In this document: positions 1 through 9,541 of the stretch, piece by piece
Layout of the letters: every line of letters begins with the position of its first letter
Numbering within the stretch: position 1 is the first letter of the stretch
Notes under the pieces: generated by a model
Database searches by the model: none
Seen by the model: the letters and a program-made list of their open reading frames with translations, nothing else
Told to the model about the DNA's origin: nothing
Translations under genes and position numbers: made by a program
Assembly: GCF_011764425.1 (NCBI RefSeq)
Contig: NZ_BLPF01000001.1
Coordinates: 1,913,001 to 1,977,000 of the forward strand
Length of the DNA stretch: 64,000 nt
Origin: Phytohabitans houttuyneae
Lineage (GTDB): Bacteria > Actinomycetota > Actinomycetes > Mycobacteriales > Micromonosporaceae
Direction of reading: 5' to 3'

Positions 1-158
1 TCGCGCTCGCCGTGCGGGCCGGCGGCACCGCGGACGCCGCGCGGGCCCTCGCGGAGCGCCCCGACCTGGTCCGGGCGGCCTACGTCCGGCTGCGCGCGGG
101 CGGCCGGGCGCCGGCCCCGGACGAGCTGGCCGCCTGGCTGGCCACGGGCCTTTCCTGA
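1..158 (+). CDS. C-terminal end of an unrecognised protein (5' end outside window)
   Basis: An open frame runs in from the left edge (first full codon at base 3) and stops at TGA 156-158. About 51 residues are visible, rich in Ala, Arg and Leu, ending in the tail AAWLATGLS. The composition (alternating Ala/Leu with Arg and Asp) suggests amphipathic helices, but no motif can be assigned. It converges on the giant ATPase/TIR/NB-ARC gene with only four bases between the two stop codons, so it is probably a separate transcription unit. Codon bias is normal for the window, which supports real coding. It could be part of the neighbouring Fxs-like system or unrelated; the visible piece cannot decide. 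Confidence 0.5.
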   Translation, partial: ALAVRAGGTADAARALAERPDLVRAAYVRLRAGGRAPAPDELAAWLATGLS

Positions 159-162
159 CCGC

Positions 163-3100
163 TCACACCTCGGGCGGGTCGATGTCGCAGTTGAGCCGGA
201 TCCCGTTTCGGATCGCGGCCGTGTTGAGGTGGTCGGCGCCGAGAACGCGCGTCGCCCGGGCCAGCTGCTCCTGCACCAGCTCCTGCGCGCCGGTGCGGTC
301 GCCCGCGAGCCGGCGGCTGATCGCCAGGTTGTTGGCCGCGGCGATCGAGTCCGGGTGGTCCGGCCCCAGCACCTGCCGGCTGCTGATCAGCGGGTGGATC
401 TCCTCGTCGATGGCGAGCGCCTCGGGGTAGTGGCCGAGGTCGTAGAGCGCGTTGGCCCGGTTGATGAGGCAGGCCAGCGTGTACGGGTGGTCGTGGCCGA
501 GCGCCGCCTCGATCCGGTTGGCGACCCGCTCCGCGATCGCGCCGGCCTCCTCGGCCTGGCCCAGCCGCCGCAGGAAGATCGCGAGGTTGTTTTCGCAGGC
601 GAGCGTGAAGAGGTGGTCGACGCCGAACTTCTGCCGGTGCCGCGCCAGCGCGTCCTCCGCGGTGCGCCGTGCCGCGCGGTCGTCGCCGAGCGCCGACTGG
701 TCGCAGGCCAGGTTGCTGACGCAGGCCAGCGTGTGGGTGTGTGAACGGCCGAGCACGCGGTCGAGGCGGGCCAGCGTCTCCTGGGTGAGCGCGTGCGCGC
801 CGACGACGTCGCCCAGCTTGCGCAGCGTCACCGCGAGCGTCTTGGCGGTGCGCAGCGTGTGCGGGCTGTCCTCGCCGCGCACCGCCTTCATGTCTCGCAC
901 CGTCTCGGTGAGCAGGTCCCGCGCCTCGCGGTACCGGCCGAGGTCGCGCAGGCAGCGGGCGTAGTTGTGCGCGTTCTGCAGGGTGGTGGGGTGGCGCTGG
1001 CCGACGGTCGCCCGCCGGCGGACGAACGCCTCCTCGCTGTACGTGGCCGCCGCCGTGAAGTCGCCCACGAACTGCAGCGAGATCGCCAGGTTGTTCACCG
1101 CGTTCAGCGTGCGGAAGGCGTCCCGCCCGAGGATCCGGGTGGACCGCTCGACAGTTTCCTCGTCGAGCTGCCGGGCCTCCCGGTACCGGCCCAGCCCGCG
1201 CAGGTCGCCGGCGAGGCTGCTGCGGCAGGCGATCGTGTACGGGTGTTCCGACCCGACGAGGTCGAGCAGCGCGGCGTGGGTCTGGTCGTGCTCCACCAGG
1301 GCCTCGGCGTACCGGGCCTGCGAGCGAAGCGCGTTGCCGAGGTAGAAGCGCATCCAGAGGGTCGTCAGGTCGTCCGGATCGGATCTGGCCGACCGCCACG
1401 CCTCGATCGCGTCCCTGGCCTGCTCCTCGCTGCCCTGGTAGTCGCTGATCCGGGCCAGGTAGTTGGTCATGTCGATCACGAGCTGCCGCACGGTCGGCGC
1501 GGTCGACTCGAGCGCTCCCGACGCGCGCAGGTGCAGGCGCAGCTGGGCGTACTCCGGCCAGTCCTGCGGCCGGTCCGGGGTCTTCGGGTTGGCGGCGGCC
1601 AGGATCTCGTGCACGTGCTTGCGGTTGGTCTCCTGCTCCTGCTCCGACAGCTGCCCCCGGATCACCGCCTGCACGAGGCGGTGCAGTTGCAGCGTCGTGT
1701 GCCCGGTGTCCACACTGGCCAGCGCGTACCGGCCGATCTCCTGCACCAGCCGTCCCTGCAGCAGCGGCTCGTTGAGCGACGGATCGAGCGGCAGCAGCAC
1801 CTCGACGAAGCGCTCGCTGTTGATGAGCCGCATCGGGATCGGCTCCGGGCCGAAGAACGCGCACAGCTCCAGCAGCTTGGCCGCGGCCGGCATCTGCTCG
1901 CGCAGCCGCTCCAGGGAGAGAAGCCAGGTCGCCGCGGCCGTGCGCGGGTAGCCGGGCGGCGGGTTTTCGGCCAGCACCTGGGTCAGCCGGGTGTCGAGCA
2001 GCTCAAGGTAGCTGCCCACCGGCATGGCCGTGGTGGCCAGCCACGCGCCGGCCTGCTCGATGGCCAGCGGCAGGTCGCCCAGCTTTTCGGCGAGCTCGTT
2101 GGCCTCGGCGTCGGTGAGCTCACCCACCCGGCTGCGCAGCAGCGCCACGCTCTCCTCGCGGTGGAAGGCGCCCACCTCGACCGCGCTGGCCTGGCGGCTC
2201 CAGGCGACGTTGCGGGAGGTGAGCAGCAGGTGGCCGGTGCCCTGCGGCAGGTACGGGCGGATCGCCTCGGGGTCGTCGGCGTTGTCGTACACCAGGAGCC
2301 ACCGCCGGGTCGGCTCGCCGCGGCGCAGCGCGTCCAGCACGGCTTCGGCGCGCTCGGCGACGCTCTCCACCTCGGGCAGGCCGAGGCGGGTCGCCAGGTC
2401 GCCGAGGGCGGCGCGGACCAGGCCCGGCTGCTCGGCCGAGATCCACCACACCACGTCGTAGTCGGCGGCGAAGCGATGCGCGTACTCGATCGCGACCTGG
2501 GTCTTGCCCACCCCGCCGAGCCCGTAGAGCGCCTGCGGCACCACCACGGTGACGCTTGCCGCGAGCCGGTCGCGCAGTCCTTCCAGCAGGGCGGTGCGGC
2601 CGGTGAAGGCGACGTTGCGCTGCGGGACGTTCCAGATCGGCGGCTGGTTGGCCGGGTAGCGCGGTGCGGCCGGGTCGTCGGCGCGGCCGTGCGGCAACGG
2701 CACGCCGAACACGGCCAGCAGCGCCTCGCGGGCCCGGTCCTCGGAGAGGTTGGCGAAGTCGACGGCGGGCTGGCGCTCGCTGTACGGCGCGGGCACGCGG
2801 GTGCCGTCGGTGCGGGCCGAGAGCAGGAAGCGGCTGCCGCCGGCCGGGTCGCGGGCGGCGACCAGGCGCCAGAACTCGGCCGCGTTCGGCGCCTTCACGT
2901 AGTCCTGCGAGAGCAGCACGAGCACGCGGTTGACGGCGGTGGCCTGCTCGTGCGGAGCGGGCGCATCGGCCGGGTCGATCGAGAAGTCGACCTGCTGGAG
3001 CACCACGCGCAGCCCCACCCGGCCGAGCTCGCTGCCCACCCACTCGGCCCAGGTGCGGTCGATCGACGCGTAACTGATCAGGACGTCGGTGACGGCGGGC

Positions 3101-4077
3101 GGCTTGGACCGCTCGTACTCCCCGAGGATGCGGCGGCGCTCCCGCTCCTCGATCGCGGGCAGCGCGGCCACGTCGCCGTCGGTGATCGCGTTGGTCAGCC
3201 GCTCGAACGAGGCCAGCAGCGAGTGCTCCTGCCGGGACCGCTCGCCGAAGACGGCCAGGATCTCCTCGTACGCGAAGAAGGGCTTGTAGGGGATCTCGAC
3301 GTCGCCCCAGTACTGGTCGGCCGCCTCGGGGTCCAGCCCGAGGTACTGCCCGAAGCGCAGCCGGGCGTAGTCGCGGCCGGCCTCGAGCTTGACCTGCTCG
3401 GCGTCTTCGACACGCATCGGCACCGGCCGGATGAGGATGGGCTCGTCGCGGCGCTGGTTGGCGATCGAGTCGGCGACCGAGGCGGCTCCGTCGATGCTCT
3501 GCTCGCTGAGCGTGAAGCAGTCGACCACCATGTCGGGCAGGTGCACCGTGCAGATGCCCGCGGTGTCGCTCAGCCCGGTGCGGCTGTCGATGAGCACGTA
3601 GTCGTAGCGCTGGCGCATGTTCTCGCGCAGCGCCTGCAGGAAGATGCCGCCGTTGAGCCGCTCGTAGAAGGCCGGCCAGTCGAAGGTGCTGACCGCACTG
3701 GAGTACGACGGGTCCTGCTGGCCGGCGGGCAGCAGGTCGATCACGCCGAAGTCGGGGAAGCGCCAGGCCAGCGACACCGCTTCGCGCTCGACGTCCGCGT
3801 ACCGGCGGTACCACTGCGCGTCGTCGAAGTTGACGTGCGGGTCGACCGCCGCGGCGGCGAAGTCGCGGATCAGGTCGATCACGCCGCGCGAGCTGCGCAG
3901 CTTCTTGTCGGTGAGGAACGGGTGGAAGTAGCGGTGCAGCCCGGGCGACTCCAGGTCCCAGTCGACGGCGAGCACGCGCCTGCCGTTGGCGGCGAGGATC
4001 CAGGCGACGTTCGCCAGGGCCATCGTGCGGCCGGTGCCGCCCTTGTACGAGTAGAACGTCACGATGCGGCCGGTCAT
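163..4077 (-). CDS. ParA-like/TIR/NB-ARC/TPR multidomain protein, FxsT-like
   Basis: A 1304-residue protein with four modules. Residues 1 to about 300 form a ParA/MinD-type ATPase with YKGGTGRT at residues 11-18; Arg replaces the usual second Lys of KGGxGKT, as in KGGVGR-variant ATPases. Around 330-455 is a TIR-type domain starting [16 protein letters not shown]. Around 485-800 is an NB-ARC (STAND) ATPase with P-loop GLGGVGKT, Walker [12 protein letters not shown] and the GLPL-like [11 protein letters not shown]. From about 850 to the end are TPR repeats with recurring LGxDHPxTL-type units. This order matches the tetratricopeptide protein of FxSxx-COOH peptide systems (FxsT). The upstream partner ends 25 bases before the ATG at 4077, so both are one operon. 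No FxSxx peptide or radical-SAM gene is visible nearby. Its role in peptide signalling or defence is inference; cytoplasmic location is likely because no signal or membrane segment is seen. Confidence 0.8.
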   Translation of the reverse strand: MTGRIVTFYSYKGGTGRTMALANVAWILAANGRRVLAVDWDLESPGLHRYFHPFLTDKKLRSSRGVIDLIRDFAAAAVDPHVNFDDAQWYRRYADVEREAVSLAWRFPDFGVIDLLPAGQQDPSYSSAVSTFDWPAFYERLNGGIFLQALRENMRQRYDYVLIDSRTGLSDTAGICTVHLPDMVVDCFTLSEQSIDGAASVADSIANQRRDEPILIRPVPMRVEDAEQVKLEAGRDYARLRFGQYLGLDPEAADQYWGDVEIPYKPFFAYEEILAVFGERSRQEHSLLASFERLTNAITDGDVAALPAIEERERRRILGEYERSKPPAVTDVLISYASIDRTWAEWVGSELGRVGLRVVLQQVDFSIDPADAPAPHEQATAVNRVLVLLSQDYVKAPNAAEFWRLVAARDPAGGSRFLLSARTDGTRVPAPYSERQPAVDFANLSEDRAREALLAVFGVPLPHGRADDPAAPRYPANQPPIWNVPQRNVAFTGRTALLEGLRDRLAASVTVVVPQALYGLGGVGKTQVAIEYAHRFAADYDVVWWISAEQPGLVRAALGDLATRLGLPEVESVAERAEAVLDALRRGEPTRRWLLVYDNADDPEAIRPYLPQGTGHLLLTSRNVAWSRQASAVEVGAFHREESVALLRSRVGELTDAEANELAEKLGDLPLAIEQAGAWLATTAMPVGSYLELLDTRLTQVLAENPPPGYPRTAAATWLLSLERLREQMPAAAKLLELCAFFGPEPIPMRLINSERFVEVLLPLDPSLNEPLLQGRLVQEIGRYALASVDTGHTTLQLHRLVQAVIRGQLSEQEQETNRKHVHEILAAANPKTPDRPQDWPEYAQLRLHLRASGALESTAPTVRQLVIDMTNYLARISDYQGSEEQARDAIEAWRSARSDPDDLTTLWMRFYLGNALRSQARYAEALVEHDQTHAALLDLVGSEHPYTIACRSSLAGDLRGLGRYREARQLDEETVERSTRILGRDAFRTLNAVNNLAISLQFVGDFTAAATYSEEAFVRRRATVGQRHPTTLQNAHNYARCLRDLGRYREARDLLTETVRDMKAVRGEDSPHTLRTAKTLAVTLRKLGDVVGAHALTQETLARLDRVLGRSHTHTLACVSNLACDQSALGDDRAARRTAEDALARHRQKFGVDHLFTLACENNLAIFLRRLGQAEEAGAIAERVANRIEAALGHDHPYTLACLINRANALYDLGHYPEALAIDEEIHPLISSRQVLGPDHPDSIAAANNLAISRRLAGDRTGAQELVQEQLARATRVLGADHLNTAAIRNGIRLNCDIDPPEV

Positions 4078-4102
4078 CGGGGGCTCCTGGGGGCGGGGAG
4101 GG

Positions 4103-5344
4103 TTAGGGGCCTTGCAGGATCGGCCGTCGCACGGCCTGGCCCTGCGGGCGGTTGTGCACGGTGCCGTTGGTGAAGACGCGGTTGCGGGCGGTCTCCAGCA
4201 CCACCTGGAGGTCGGCGTCGAAGGCTTGGTGGGTCAGGATGCTCGAGCGGAACATGACGTCGTCGCCGTGCACCGTGCGGCGGTAGAAGATCGCGCGGAG
4301 CGAGTCGGTCAGCTGCCGCCGGTGCCGCTGGCCCTGCAGGTCGTCGAAGTTGAGCGGGACCATGATGGCGGTGACCGGCTCTTCGGAGTTTTGATCCAGC
4401 TGGTTGCACTCGGCGAGCGCCTGCCGGTACTCGTTGAGCATCGTGGACCACACGTCGACGAGCAGCACCACGATCTGGTTGCCGCGTCGCGCGTCCCCGA
4501 TCCGCTGCGCGAGGCCAGCCGTGCCCGCCACCTCCGCCCGGAAGCTGCGCCGCTCGGCCACCGTGCGGGCGTAGTCGGCGATCGGCACGGGCAGCGTCGG
4601 CCGGTACGGCGCCCACTCCACCGACGTGGCGCCGTAGTACTGGCTGTCGCGGTCGATCGTCGCGAGCTCCTCCGCGGACAGCTCGCCCCGCGCCGGCGCC
4701 GCGACGACGAACTGCACCTGCTGCGTGTGGCCCGGCTGCCGCGGCACCGCGGCGCGCCCGGTCGCCCGCGGGTGGAAGGCGCTCTGCACGTCTTTGAAGT
4801 CGATGCCCGCGCCGGTGGTCGGCACGCGGTGGGCGCCCGCGGTCTGCACGATCTGCCGCGCCAGCTCGACGATGAGGTCGTAGTAGGAGTCCTGGTGCCG
4901 CTGCAGGCGCATGAGCTGCCGCAGCCCCGTGCGCCCGTACGCCTCCGGGAGGACGTCGTTCTGGTACTGCAGGGCGGCCACCGCGTCGGGCAGGTTGGGA
5001 GGTGGCAGCCACAGCAAGGGCAGCAGCGCCGACGGGGTGACGCCGACATCCCGCTCGTACCGCCGGACGCGCTCCGCGAAGATCGTCCACTCTCGACCGC
5101 AGGGCTCGCTCAGCAGGTAGCGCGGAGACACCAACGCGATGAACGACTGGCAACGCGACAGCGCCTCCACCAGTCGCGGCGACCAGGTCGCGCCCACTTC
5201 CAGGCTGTGCACGTCGAAGAAGCCGACCTCCTCACCGGCGGCCAGGCCGGCGTGCACGCGGACCTCCTTGGACAGATCGTGGAAGAACTTCTGGACGGAA
5301 TCGTCGTCGTCGCCCCGGGCATAGCTGAGAAAGAAGTACAGCAA
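4103..5344 (-). CDS. TIR-like protein, FxsC-like
   Basis: A 413-residue protein beginning [14 protein letters not shown], the opening strand and loop of a TIR-like fold, followed by [22 protein letters not shown] and [21 protein letters not shown]. This is the signature of the TIR-like protein (FxsC) of FxSxx-COOH cassettes. The second half (from about residue 190) is a separate domain containing [21 protein letters not shown] and may be the partner-binding part. The start is TTG at 5344, chosen because GGAGG lies five bases upstream and the TIR strand begins at once; no ATG fits. It is the first gene of an operon with the NB-ARC/TPR gene. Whether its TIR fold cleaves NAD or only scaffolds cannot be told from sequence alone. 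Confidence 0.75.
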   Translation of the reverse strand: MLYFFLSYARGDDDDSVQKFFHDLSKEVRVHAGLAAGEEVGFFDVHSLEVGATWSPRLVEALSRCQSFIALVSPRYLLSEPCGREWTIFAERVRRYERDVGVTPSALLPLLWLPPPNLPDAVAALQYQNDVLPEAYGRTGLRQLMRLQRHQDSYYDLIVELARQIVQTAGAHRVPTTGAGIDFKDVQSAFHPRATGRAAVPRQPGHTQQVQFVVAAPARGELSAEELATIDRDSQYYGATSVEWAPYRPTLPVPIADYARTVAERRSFRAEVAGTAGLAQRIGDARRGNQIVVLLVDVWSTMLNEYRQALAECNQLDQNSEEPVTAIMVPLNFDDLQGQRHRRQLTDSLRAIFYRRTVHGDDVMFRSSILTHQAFDADLQVVLETARNRVFTNGTVHNRPQGQAVRRPILQGP

Positions 5345-5524
5345 CCCGCCCTCCCAGCCGCGTCACAGCACCGATCGTCGCCCCGGGGTCCGATGTGGAA
5401 GGAGGCAGACACGACTCTGGGTTGCCCGAGCGGAACAGCCGGTACGAAATCGCTTGCGGCGAGTATATCGGCGCCAACACAGCGCGACGATGTCCGCGAT
5501 TTGACCCAACGCGCGCGAGGTAGC

Positions 5525-6700
5525 GTGGCCGGCGTGCTGTTTCGGACCTGGGAGGCGCCGGAGCGGGCGCGGGAGTGGCCCGACGTCGCGACGGTCGCCG
5601 ACCACGTCGGCGTGGAGCACCTCGTCGTGGCACGCCACGCCCTGGTCCGCGAGGTGCTGGCCGACCAGGCCACCTTCCGCCCGGACAACGCGCTCGACGC
5701 GCTCACCCCGATCCCCGTCGCCGCGCTGCGGATCCTGGCGCGCCACGGCTTCCGCCTGCCGCCGACGCTCGCCAACAACGGGCACCCCAGCCACCCCGCG
5801 ATCCGCGCGATCGTGGCCGACGCGCTGCACCCCAAGCGCGTCGAGGAGCAGCGGGCGTGGCTGACCACCGTCGTACGCGGCCGGGTCGACCGCCTCACCG
5901 CCGACCTCGCCCGGGGACGGCCCGTCGACCTCTACGCCGACCTCGCCGCCGACCTGCCCCTGCTGGTACTCGCCCGGCTCGTCGCCCTGCCCGACGCCGA
6001 CGCCGCCGTGGTCAAGGAGTTCACGCGGGCCGCGCTGGAGCTCTTCTGGGCCCCGGTCGCCCTCGACCGCCAGCTGGCGCTGGCCGAGATCGTGGGGCGG
6101 TTTCACAGGGTGCTGCGGGAGTTCGCGCAAGACGGCGCGGGGCTCGCCGCCGACCTGCGCGCGCAGGCGCAGAGCATGGACGTCGTCGTGGGCGCGCTCT
6201 TCTTCCTGCTGGTCGCGGGGCAGGAGACCACCTCGCAGTTCCTCACGCTCCTGCTGCACCGCCTGGCCGGCGAGCCGGCGGTGCTCGACGGCCTGCGCGC
6301 CGGTAGCGTCGCCGTGGATGATGTGGTCGAGGAGGGCCTGCGCCTGGTGCCACCGATCGTCACCTGGCGGCGCGTGGCCTCCCGCGACACGATGCTCGGC
6401 GGCACGCCGGTCGCCCGCGGCACGAGCATCGTGCTGTGGCTCGCCCAGGCCGGGCGCGACCAGGCAGTCGTTGCGAATCCGGACGACTTCCGCCCGGGTC
6501 AGCGCGGCTCAAGGCGGCACCTGTCCTTCGGCGCCGGCGCGCACCGCTGCGTGGGCGCCCAGCTCACCCGCATGGAGGCCGCCGTCGTGGTCGCCGAGAC
6601 CGCGCCGCTCCTGCACGGCACGCGCGTCACCCGCCCGCCGTGGTGCCCGGACAACCTCTCCTTCCGGATGCCGGACGCCTTCATCATCCAAAAACTTTGA
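5525..6700 (+). CDS. cytochrome P450
   Basis: A 391-residue soluble P450 monooxygenase. The I-helix oxygen-binding motif is LVAGQETTSQF, the K-helix ExxR is EEGLRLVPP, and the haem loop is FGAGAHRCVGAQL, where the Cys is the thiolate ligand. Length is normal for bacterial class I enzymes, which take electrons from ferredoxin; no ferredoxin or reductase gene lies beside it. The start is GTG at 5525 (GAGG four bases upstream) or possibly GTG at 5534; both are in frame. It is divergent from the TIR-like gene with about 180 bases between them. The stop codon TGA overlaps the first two bases of a 62-bp dispersed repeat. Substrate is unknown; an isolated P450 of this kind could serve xenobiotic or secondary metabolism. 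Confidence 0.9.
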   Translation: MAGVLFRTWEAPERAREWPDVATVADHVGVEHLVVARHALVREVLADQATFRPDNALDALTPIPVAALRILARHGFRLPPTLANNGHPSHPAIRAIVADALHPKRVEEQRAWLTTVVRGRVDRLTADLARGRPVDLYADLAADLPLLVLARLVALPDADAAVVKEFTRAALELFWAPVALDRQLALAEIVGRFHRVLREFAQDGAGLAADLRAQAQSMDVVVGALFFLLVAGQETTSQFLTLLLHRLAGEPAVLDGLRAGSVAVDDVVEEGLRLVPPIVTWRRVASRDTMLGGTPVARGTSIVLWLAQAGRDQAVVANPDDFRPGQRGSRRHLSFGAGAHRCVGAQLTRMEAAVVVAETAPLLHGTRVTRPPWCPDNLSFRMPDAFIIQKL

Positions 6701-6760
6701 GCTACCGCGACGTCCGCCGTGGTCCGGACCGTTGCTCCCGCGGCCTCACCCTCCGCGGTT
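6699..6760 (+). repeat. 62-bp dispersed repeat, copy A
   Basis: Begins GAGCTACCGCGACGTCCGCC, contains the 10-bp palindrome GGTCCGGACC and ends CCTCACCCTCCGCGGT. Two CCGCGG palindromes flanking CCTCACCCT can form a short hairpin. Starts inside the P450 stop codon. Three more copies lie at 7535-7596 (opposite strand), 18554-18610 and 55455-55516 (opposite strand). Copies A, B and D differ from one another at one to three positions. Confidence 0.9.
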
Positions 6761-6781
6761 CAAGACCTCGGTACCCTACCC

Positions 6782-6955
6782 CTACCCCGCGGGCGCCACA
6801 ACCGGCTGTCCACGCACCGCCGCTTCCTGACGCGCACGGCGCCCACGACGCCCAAGGCGCACGGCGGCGAACAGACGCTCACGGTCAGCCTCGGCGATCA
6901 GCTCACGCTGACGGTCGCGGGCCTGGGCCAGGACGAGGTCCGGGTGCATCATCAT
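6782..6955 (-). CDS. small basic protein of unknown function
   Basis: A 57-residue reading frame starting MMMHPDLVLAQARDRQREL. It has a good ribosome site (GGGAGA, about eight bases upstream of the first ATG at 6955), strong third-position GC and a helical, Arg/Ala-rich composition with a short Pro/Gly tail. Small proteins opening MHP followed by an Arg-rich helix are seen elsewhere in this window (48574-48762). No domain is recognised. It lies between the P450 and the IS110 remnant, antisense to both, and ends 21 bases from repeat copy A. It could be a nonfunctional leftover, but the ribosome site and codon pattern favour a real gene. Confidence 0.5.
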   Translation of the reverse strand: MMMHPDLVLAQARDRQRELIAEADRERLFAAVRLGRRGRRARQEAAVRGQPVVAPAG

Positions 6956-7169
6956 CGCTCTGTCTCCCTTGTGTTCCCTGCTCCGCTGATGAGTCAATCC
7001 TCGGCGGGTAAGGGCGCGGCCACATCGGGAGCGCTTACCTATCTTGGCGGCCCAGGCACCTTACGCAGCACCTACGAAGACTTACGCGCGTGGCCCAGCC
7101 CACACCAACGTCTCTAGGTATGCCTAAGAGGTCCGCGCTCGCGGAACGCAGCGTTCCGACCAGATGTTG
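6956..7169. other. gene-free stretch before the IS110 remnant
   Basis: Lower GC than the surroundings. No gene with a ribosome site and normal codon bias is seen on either strand. It continues into the transposase remnant, so part may be decayed insertion-sequence DNA. Confidence 0.4.
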
Positions 7170-7416
7170 CTCCATCGCGACCAAGTGGCCGCCGGCGTGG
7201 AGGGGATTCTCGATGCCCACCGTCTTACCGGGGCCTGACCTAATGGCCGGCATCGAGGTCAGGACCGCAGCCCGCATCGACGGTGCGGCGTTCCACACCA
7301 GGGGCATATGGCCGCCTACGCCGGCCTGGCCCTCGATCACCGGCCACTCCGGCAGTTCCATCCACGGTGAGCACCCACCCAGGGCGGTCACAAACAGCTC
7401 AATCGCGCCGTCGCGG
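7170..7416 (+). pseudogene. IS110-family transposase remnant (C-terminal part, frameshifted)
   Basis: No single open frame, but pieces in three frames line up in order with the C-terminal half of IS110/IS116 transposases: HRDQVAAGVEGILDAHRL, then MAGIEVRTAARI, then HMAAYAGLA, then ITGHSGSSIHGEHPPR, then GHKQLNRAV. The intact family has the same blocks (xxVRTAARI, LAAYAGLAP, RSGSSIRGEHP, GNKQLKRA). At least three frame changes and the loss of the N-terminal DEDD catalytic part make it dead. It sits between the two oppositely oriented repeat copies A and B and next to a long hairpin at 7456-7504. The block matches are direct; the family assignment rests on recall of the family pattern. Confidence 0.75.
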
Positions 7417-7455
7417 TCGGTGACTGCCGATCAGGTGCAGGCGGTGTGAGCTTCG

Positions 7456-7504
7456 AAATCTTGGTGAGTTAGCGCGTTATTTCGACGCTAACTTGCCAAG
7501 ATCT
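7456..7504. repeat. 19-bp inverted repeat (hairpin)
   Basis: Left arm 7456-7474 (AAATCTTGGTGAGTTAGCG) pairs with right arm 7486-7504 (CGCTAACTTGCCAAGATCT), with two or three mismatches and an 11-base loop. Noticeably AT-richer than its surroundings. It lies just past the IS110 remnant and may be the end of a mobile element or a strong transcription stop. No U-run follows the right arm on the + strand. Confidence 0.7.
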
Positions 7505-7534
7505 GCCGGAGCGGGCTCCTGGGTTGAGCTTGGC

Positions 7535-7596
7535 GACCGCGGAGGGTGAGGCCGCGGGAGCAACGGTCCGGACCACCGCGGACGTCGCGGTAGCTC
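7535..7596 (-). repeat. 62-bp dispersed repeat, copy B
   Basis: Reverse-strand copy of the element at 6699-6760. Reads GAGCTACCGCGACGTCCGCG from 7596 downward, with the same GGTCCGGACC core and CCGCGG palindromes. Lies about 50 bases past the bioD stop codon, in the sense direction of bioD. Past the core it still matches copy D (CGCCxAGCTCAxCCC). Confidence 0.9.
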
Positions 7597-7644
7597 ACAT
7601 CTCATTGGGTTTGAATCGGCGCGGAGAGCGACGCCAGCGCAGTG

Positions 7645-8373
7645 TCAGCCGGCGTCCTCGGCCCAGGCGCGCCAGTCGTCAAGGACGCCGTGCAGTGCCG
7701 GCGTCAGCCAGCCAGGCGCGCTGCGCTGGAAGACGCCCGGCTCCATCGCGCCCGCGCCGTCCGGTAGGGCGCCGACAAGGTTGGGCAGCAGCTCGCCGAG
7801 GTTTTCCCAGTGGACCAGCTCGGGCTCGGCCGGCCACGCGCCCAGGACCACGCCCGCGGACACGCTGCGGCGGTCGAGTGCCTCCAGGGTCAGGGCGGTG
7901 TGGTTGAGGGTGCCGAGGCCGGCGCGGTTGACCACGACGGCGCGGGCGTCCAGGGACACGGCCAGGTCGGCCACGGTCCACGGCTCGCCGGAGGGGCGCA
8001 GGCCCATCGGCACCAGCAGGCCGCCGGCGCCCTCGACAAGCACCAGGTCGTGCTTTTCCGCCTCGGCGCGCACCTCGTCGACCACCGTGTAGAGCTCGAG
8101 TGGCGGCAGCTCCGCCACCCGCGCGGCGGCGAGCGGGGCCAGCGGGTCCGGGTAGGAGGCCAGCGTGCGGGCGGTCGCCGGGGCGGCGAGGCGGTTGACG
8201 ACGTCCACATCGGAGGGGGCGCCGGTCGAGGTGCCGGTCTGGCCGGGCTTGACCACGGCGACGCGCAGCCCGGCGGCCTGGGCGGCGGCCGTGATCGCGG
8301 CGGTCACGACGGTCTTGCCGACGTCCGTATCGGTGCCGGTGACCACGACCGGCCCTCTCCAATCACCTGTCAC
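7645..8373 (-). CDS. bioD: dethiobiotin synthetase
   Basis: A 242-residue ATP-dependent carboxylase that closes the ureido ring of 7,8-diaminopelargonate to give dethiobiotin, the second last step of biotin synthesis. The N-terminal P-loop is GTDTDVGKT (residues about 13-21), the family hallmark; VVKPGQTGT binds substrate and VLVEGAGGLLVPM is the second conserved block. Length is standard. The start GTG at 8373 overlaps the bioF stop by three bases, so the two are translationally coupled. bioA, needed for the step between BioF and BioD, is not in the window. Repeat copy B follows the stop codon. Confidence 0.95.
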   Translation of the reverse strand: MTGDWRGPVVVTGTDTDVGKTVVTAAITAAAQAAGLRVAVVKPGQTGTSTGAPSDVDVVNRLAAPATARTLASYPDPLAPLAAARVAELPPLELYTVVDEVRAEAEKHDLVLVEGAGGLLVPMGLRPSGEPWTVADLAVSLDARAVVVNRAGLGTLNHTALTLEALDRRSVSAGVVLGAWPAEPELVHWENLGELLPNLVGALPDGAGAMEPGVFQRSAPGWLTPALHGVLDDWRAWAEDAG

Positions 8374-9506
8374 GGCGCGCACTCCACGATCACGTCGAGG
8401 GCCCGGTCGAAGTCGGCCCGCGGCACGCCGACGTTGACCGTCAACCGCAGTCGGGCCCGACTGTCCGGAGTGGAAGGTGGACGGAAGCAGCCTACGGCCA
8501 CGCCGCGGTCGCGGCAGTCCGCGGCCCAGGCCACGGCGGTCTCCGGGCCGGGCGCGGTCACCGACACCACTCCCCCGGCGGGGTCGGAGACCTCGAGGCC
8601 GGCGGCGCGCAGGCGGCGTACCAGTGCTGCCGCGCGGTCGGCGAGCTCCACGCGGCGGCCTTCGGAGCCGCGGGCCACTTCCAGCGCAGCGAGCGCGCCG
8701 GCGACGACGGCCGGCGGTGGCGCGGTGTCGAAGATGAACGTCCGCCCGGTGTCCACCAGATGGCGGACCAGTGCCGCCGGCCCGGCGATGAAGCCACCGG
8801 CCGCGCCGAGCGACTTGGAGAGCGTGGCCGTGACCACCACGTCGGGCTCGCCGGCCAGGCCCGCGGCGGCGACGCCACCCGCCCCGGCCGGGCCGATCAC
8901 GCCGAGCGCGTGCGCGTCGTCGACGAGCAGCAGCGCCCCGTGCCGGCGGGCCGCGGCGTGCAGGTCGGCGAGGGGCGCGAGGTCGCCGTCGACCGAGAAG
9001 ATCGACTCGCTGACCACCACGGCCGGGCGGCCGGGTGCGGCGGCCAGGGCCGCCCCGACCGCGGCGGCGTCCGCGTGGGGAGTGACGACGACCTCCGCGC
9101 CGGAGATGCGGCACCCGTCGATCAGCGAGGCGTGGTTGTGGGCGTCGGAGACGAGGAGGGTACGCGGCCGCGTCAGCGCCCGCACCGCCCCGAGGTTGGC
9201 CAGGTAACCGGAGGAGTACACGAGCGCGGCCTCGGTGCCGAGCCAGCCGGCGAGCCGCTCCTCGAGCTGGTGGTGAGCGCCGGTGGAGCCGCGCACGAGG
9301 CGGGAGCCGGTGGCGCCGAGCCCGTACGCGTCGAGGGCCTCCCGCGCCGCCGCGGTCACGTCCGGGTGGTTCGAGAGTCCGAGGTAGTCGTTGCCGGCGA
9401 GGTCGACCACCTCGTCGTCCGGAGCCCGGTGCCTCAGCTGCCGTGCCAGCCCCGCCTTCGCGCGCAGCCGCGCCCGGAGCTCCAGCTGCTCAAGCCACTC
9501 ACTCAC
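8370..9506 (-). CDS. bioF: 8-amino-7-oxononanoate synthase
   Basis: A 378-residue PLP enzyme joining pimeloyl-ACP/CoA with alanine. Seen: the glycine-rich SSGYLANLGAVRAL, the cofactor Asp and His in VDDAHALGVIG, and the Schiff-base Lys in TATLSKSLGAAGG. The start is GTG at 9506, with GAGG six bases upstream. It is divergent from bioB with only 35 bases between the two starts, so both promoters and any control site must overlap in that gap or within the coding ends. It heads a bioF-bioD operon. Confidence 0.95.
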   Translation of the reverse strand: MSEWLEQLELRARLRAKAGLARQLRHRAPDDEVVDLAGNDYLGLSNHPDVTAAAREALDAYGLGATGSRLVRGSTGAHHQLEERLAGWLGTEAALVYSSGYLANLGAVRALTRPRTLLVSDAHNHASLIDGCRISGAEVVVTPHADAAAVGAALAAAPGRPAVVVSESIFSVDGDLAPLADLHAAARRHGALLLVDDAHALGVIGPAGAGGVAAAGLAGEPDVVVTATLSKSLGAAGGFIAGPAALVRHLVDTGRTFIFDTAPPPAVVAGALAALEVARGSEGRRVELADRAAALVRRLRAAGLEVSDPAGGVVSVTAPGPETAVAWAADCRDRGVAVGCFRPPSTPDSRARLRLTVNVGVPRADFDRALDVIVECAP

Positions 9507-9541
9507 GATTCACCTCGACTTCCCCCTTGTAAGGTACGACC

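Noticed and set aside
793-4173. 1126-codon open frame on the + strand opposite the giant ATPase/NB-ARC gene
   Set aside because: It is a mirror of the real gene caused by high GC: the translation is Val/Gly/Arg-rich without any domain and has no ribosome site.
7035-7391. 118-codon minus-strand frame in the gap before bioD
   Set aside because: It is antisense to the recognisable IS110 blocks and has no ribosome site or family.
9507-9541. Possible biotin-repressor operator between bioF and bioB
   Set aside because: The 35-base gap shows no clear inverted repeat matching BirA or BioQ sites.
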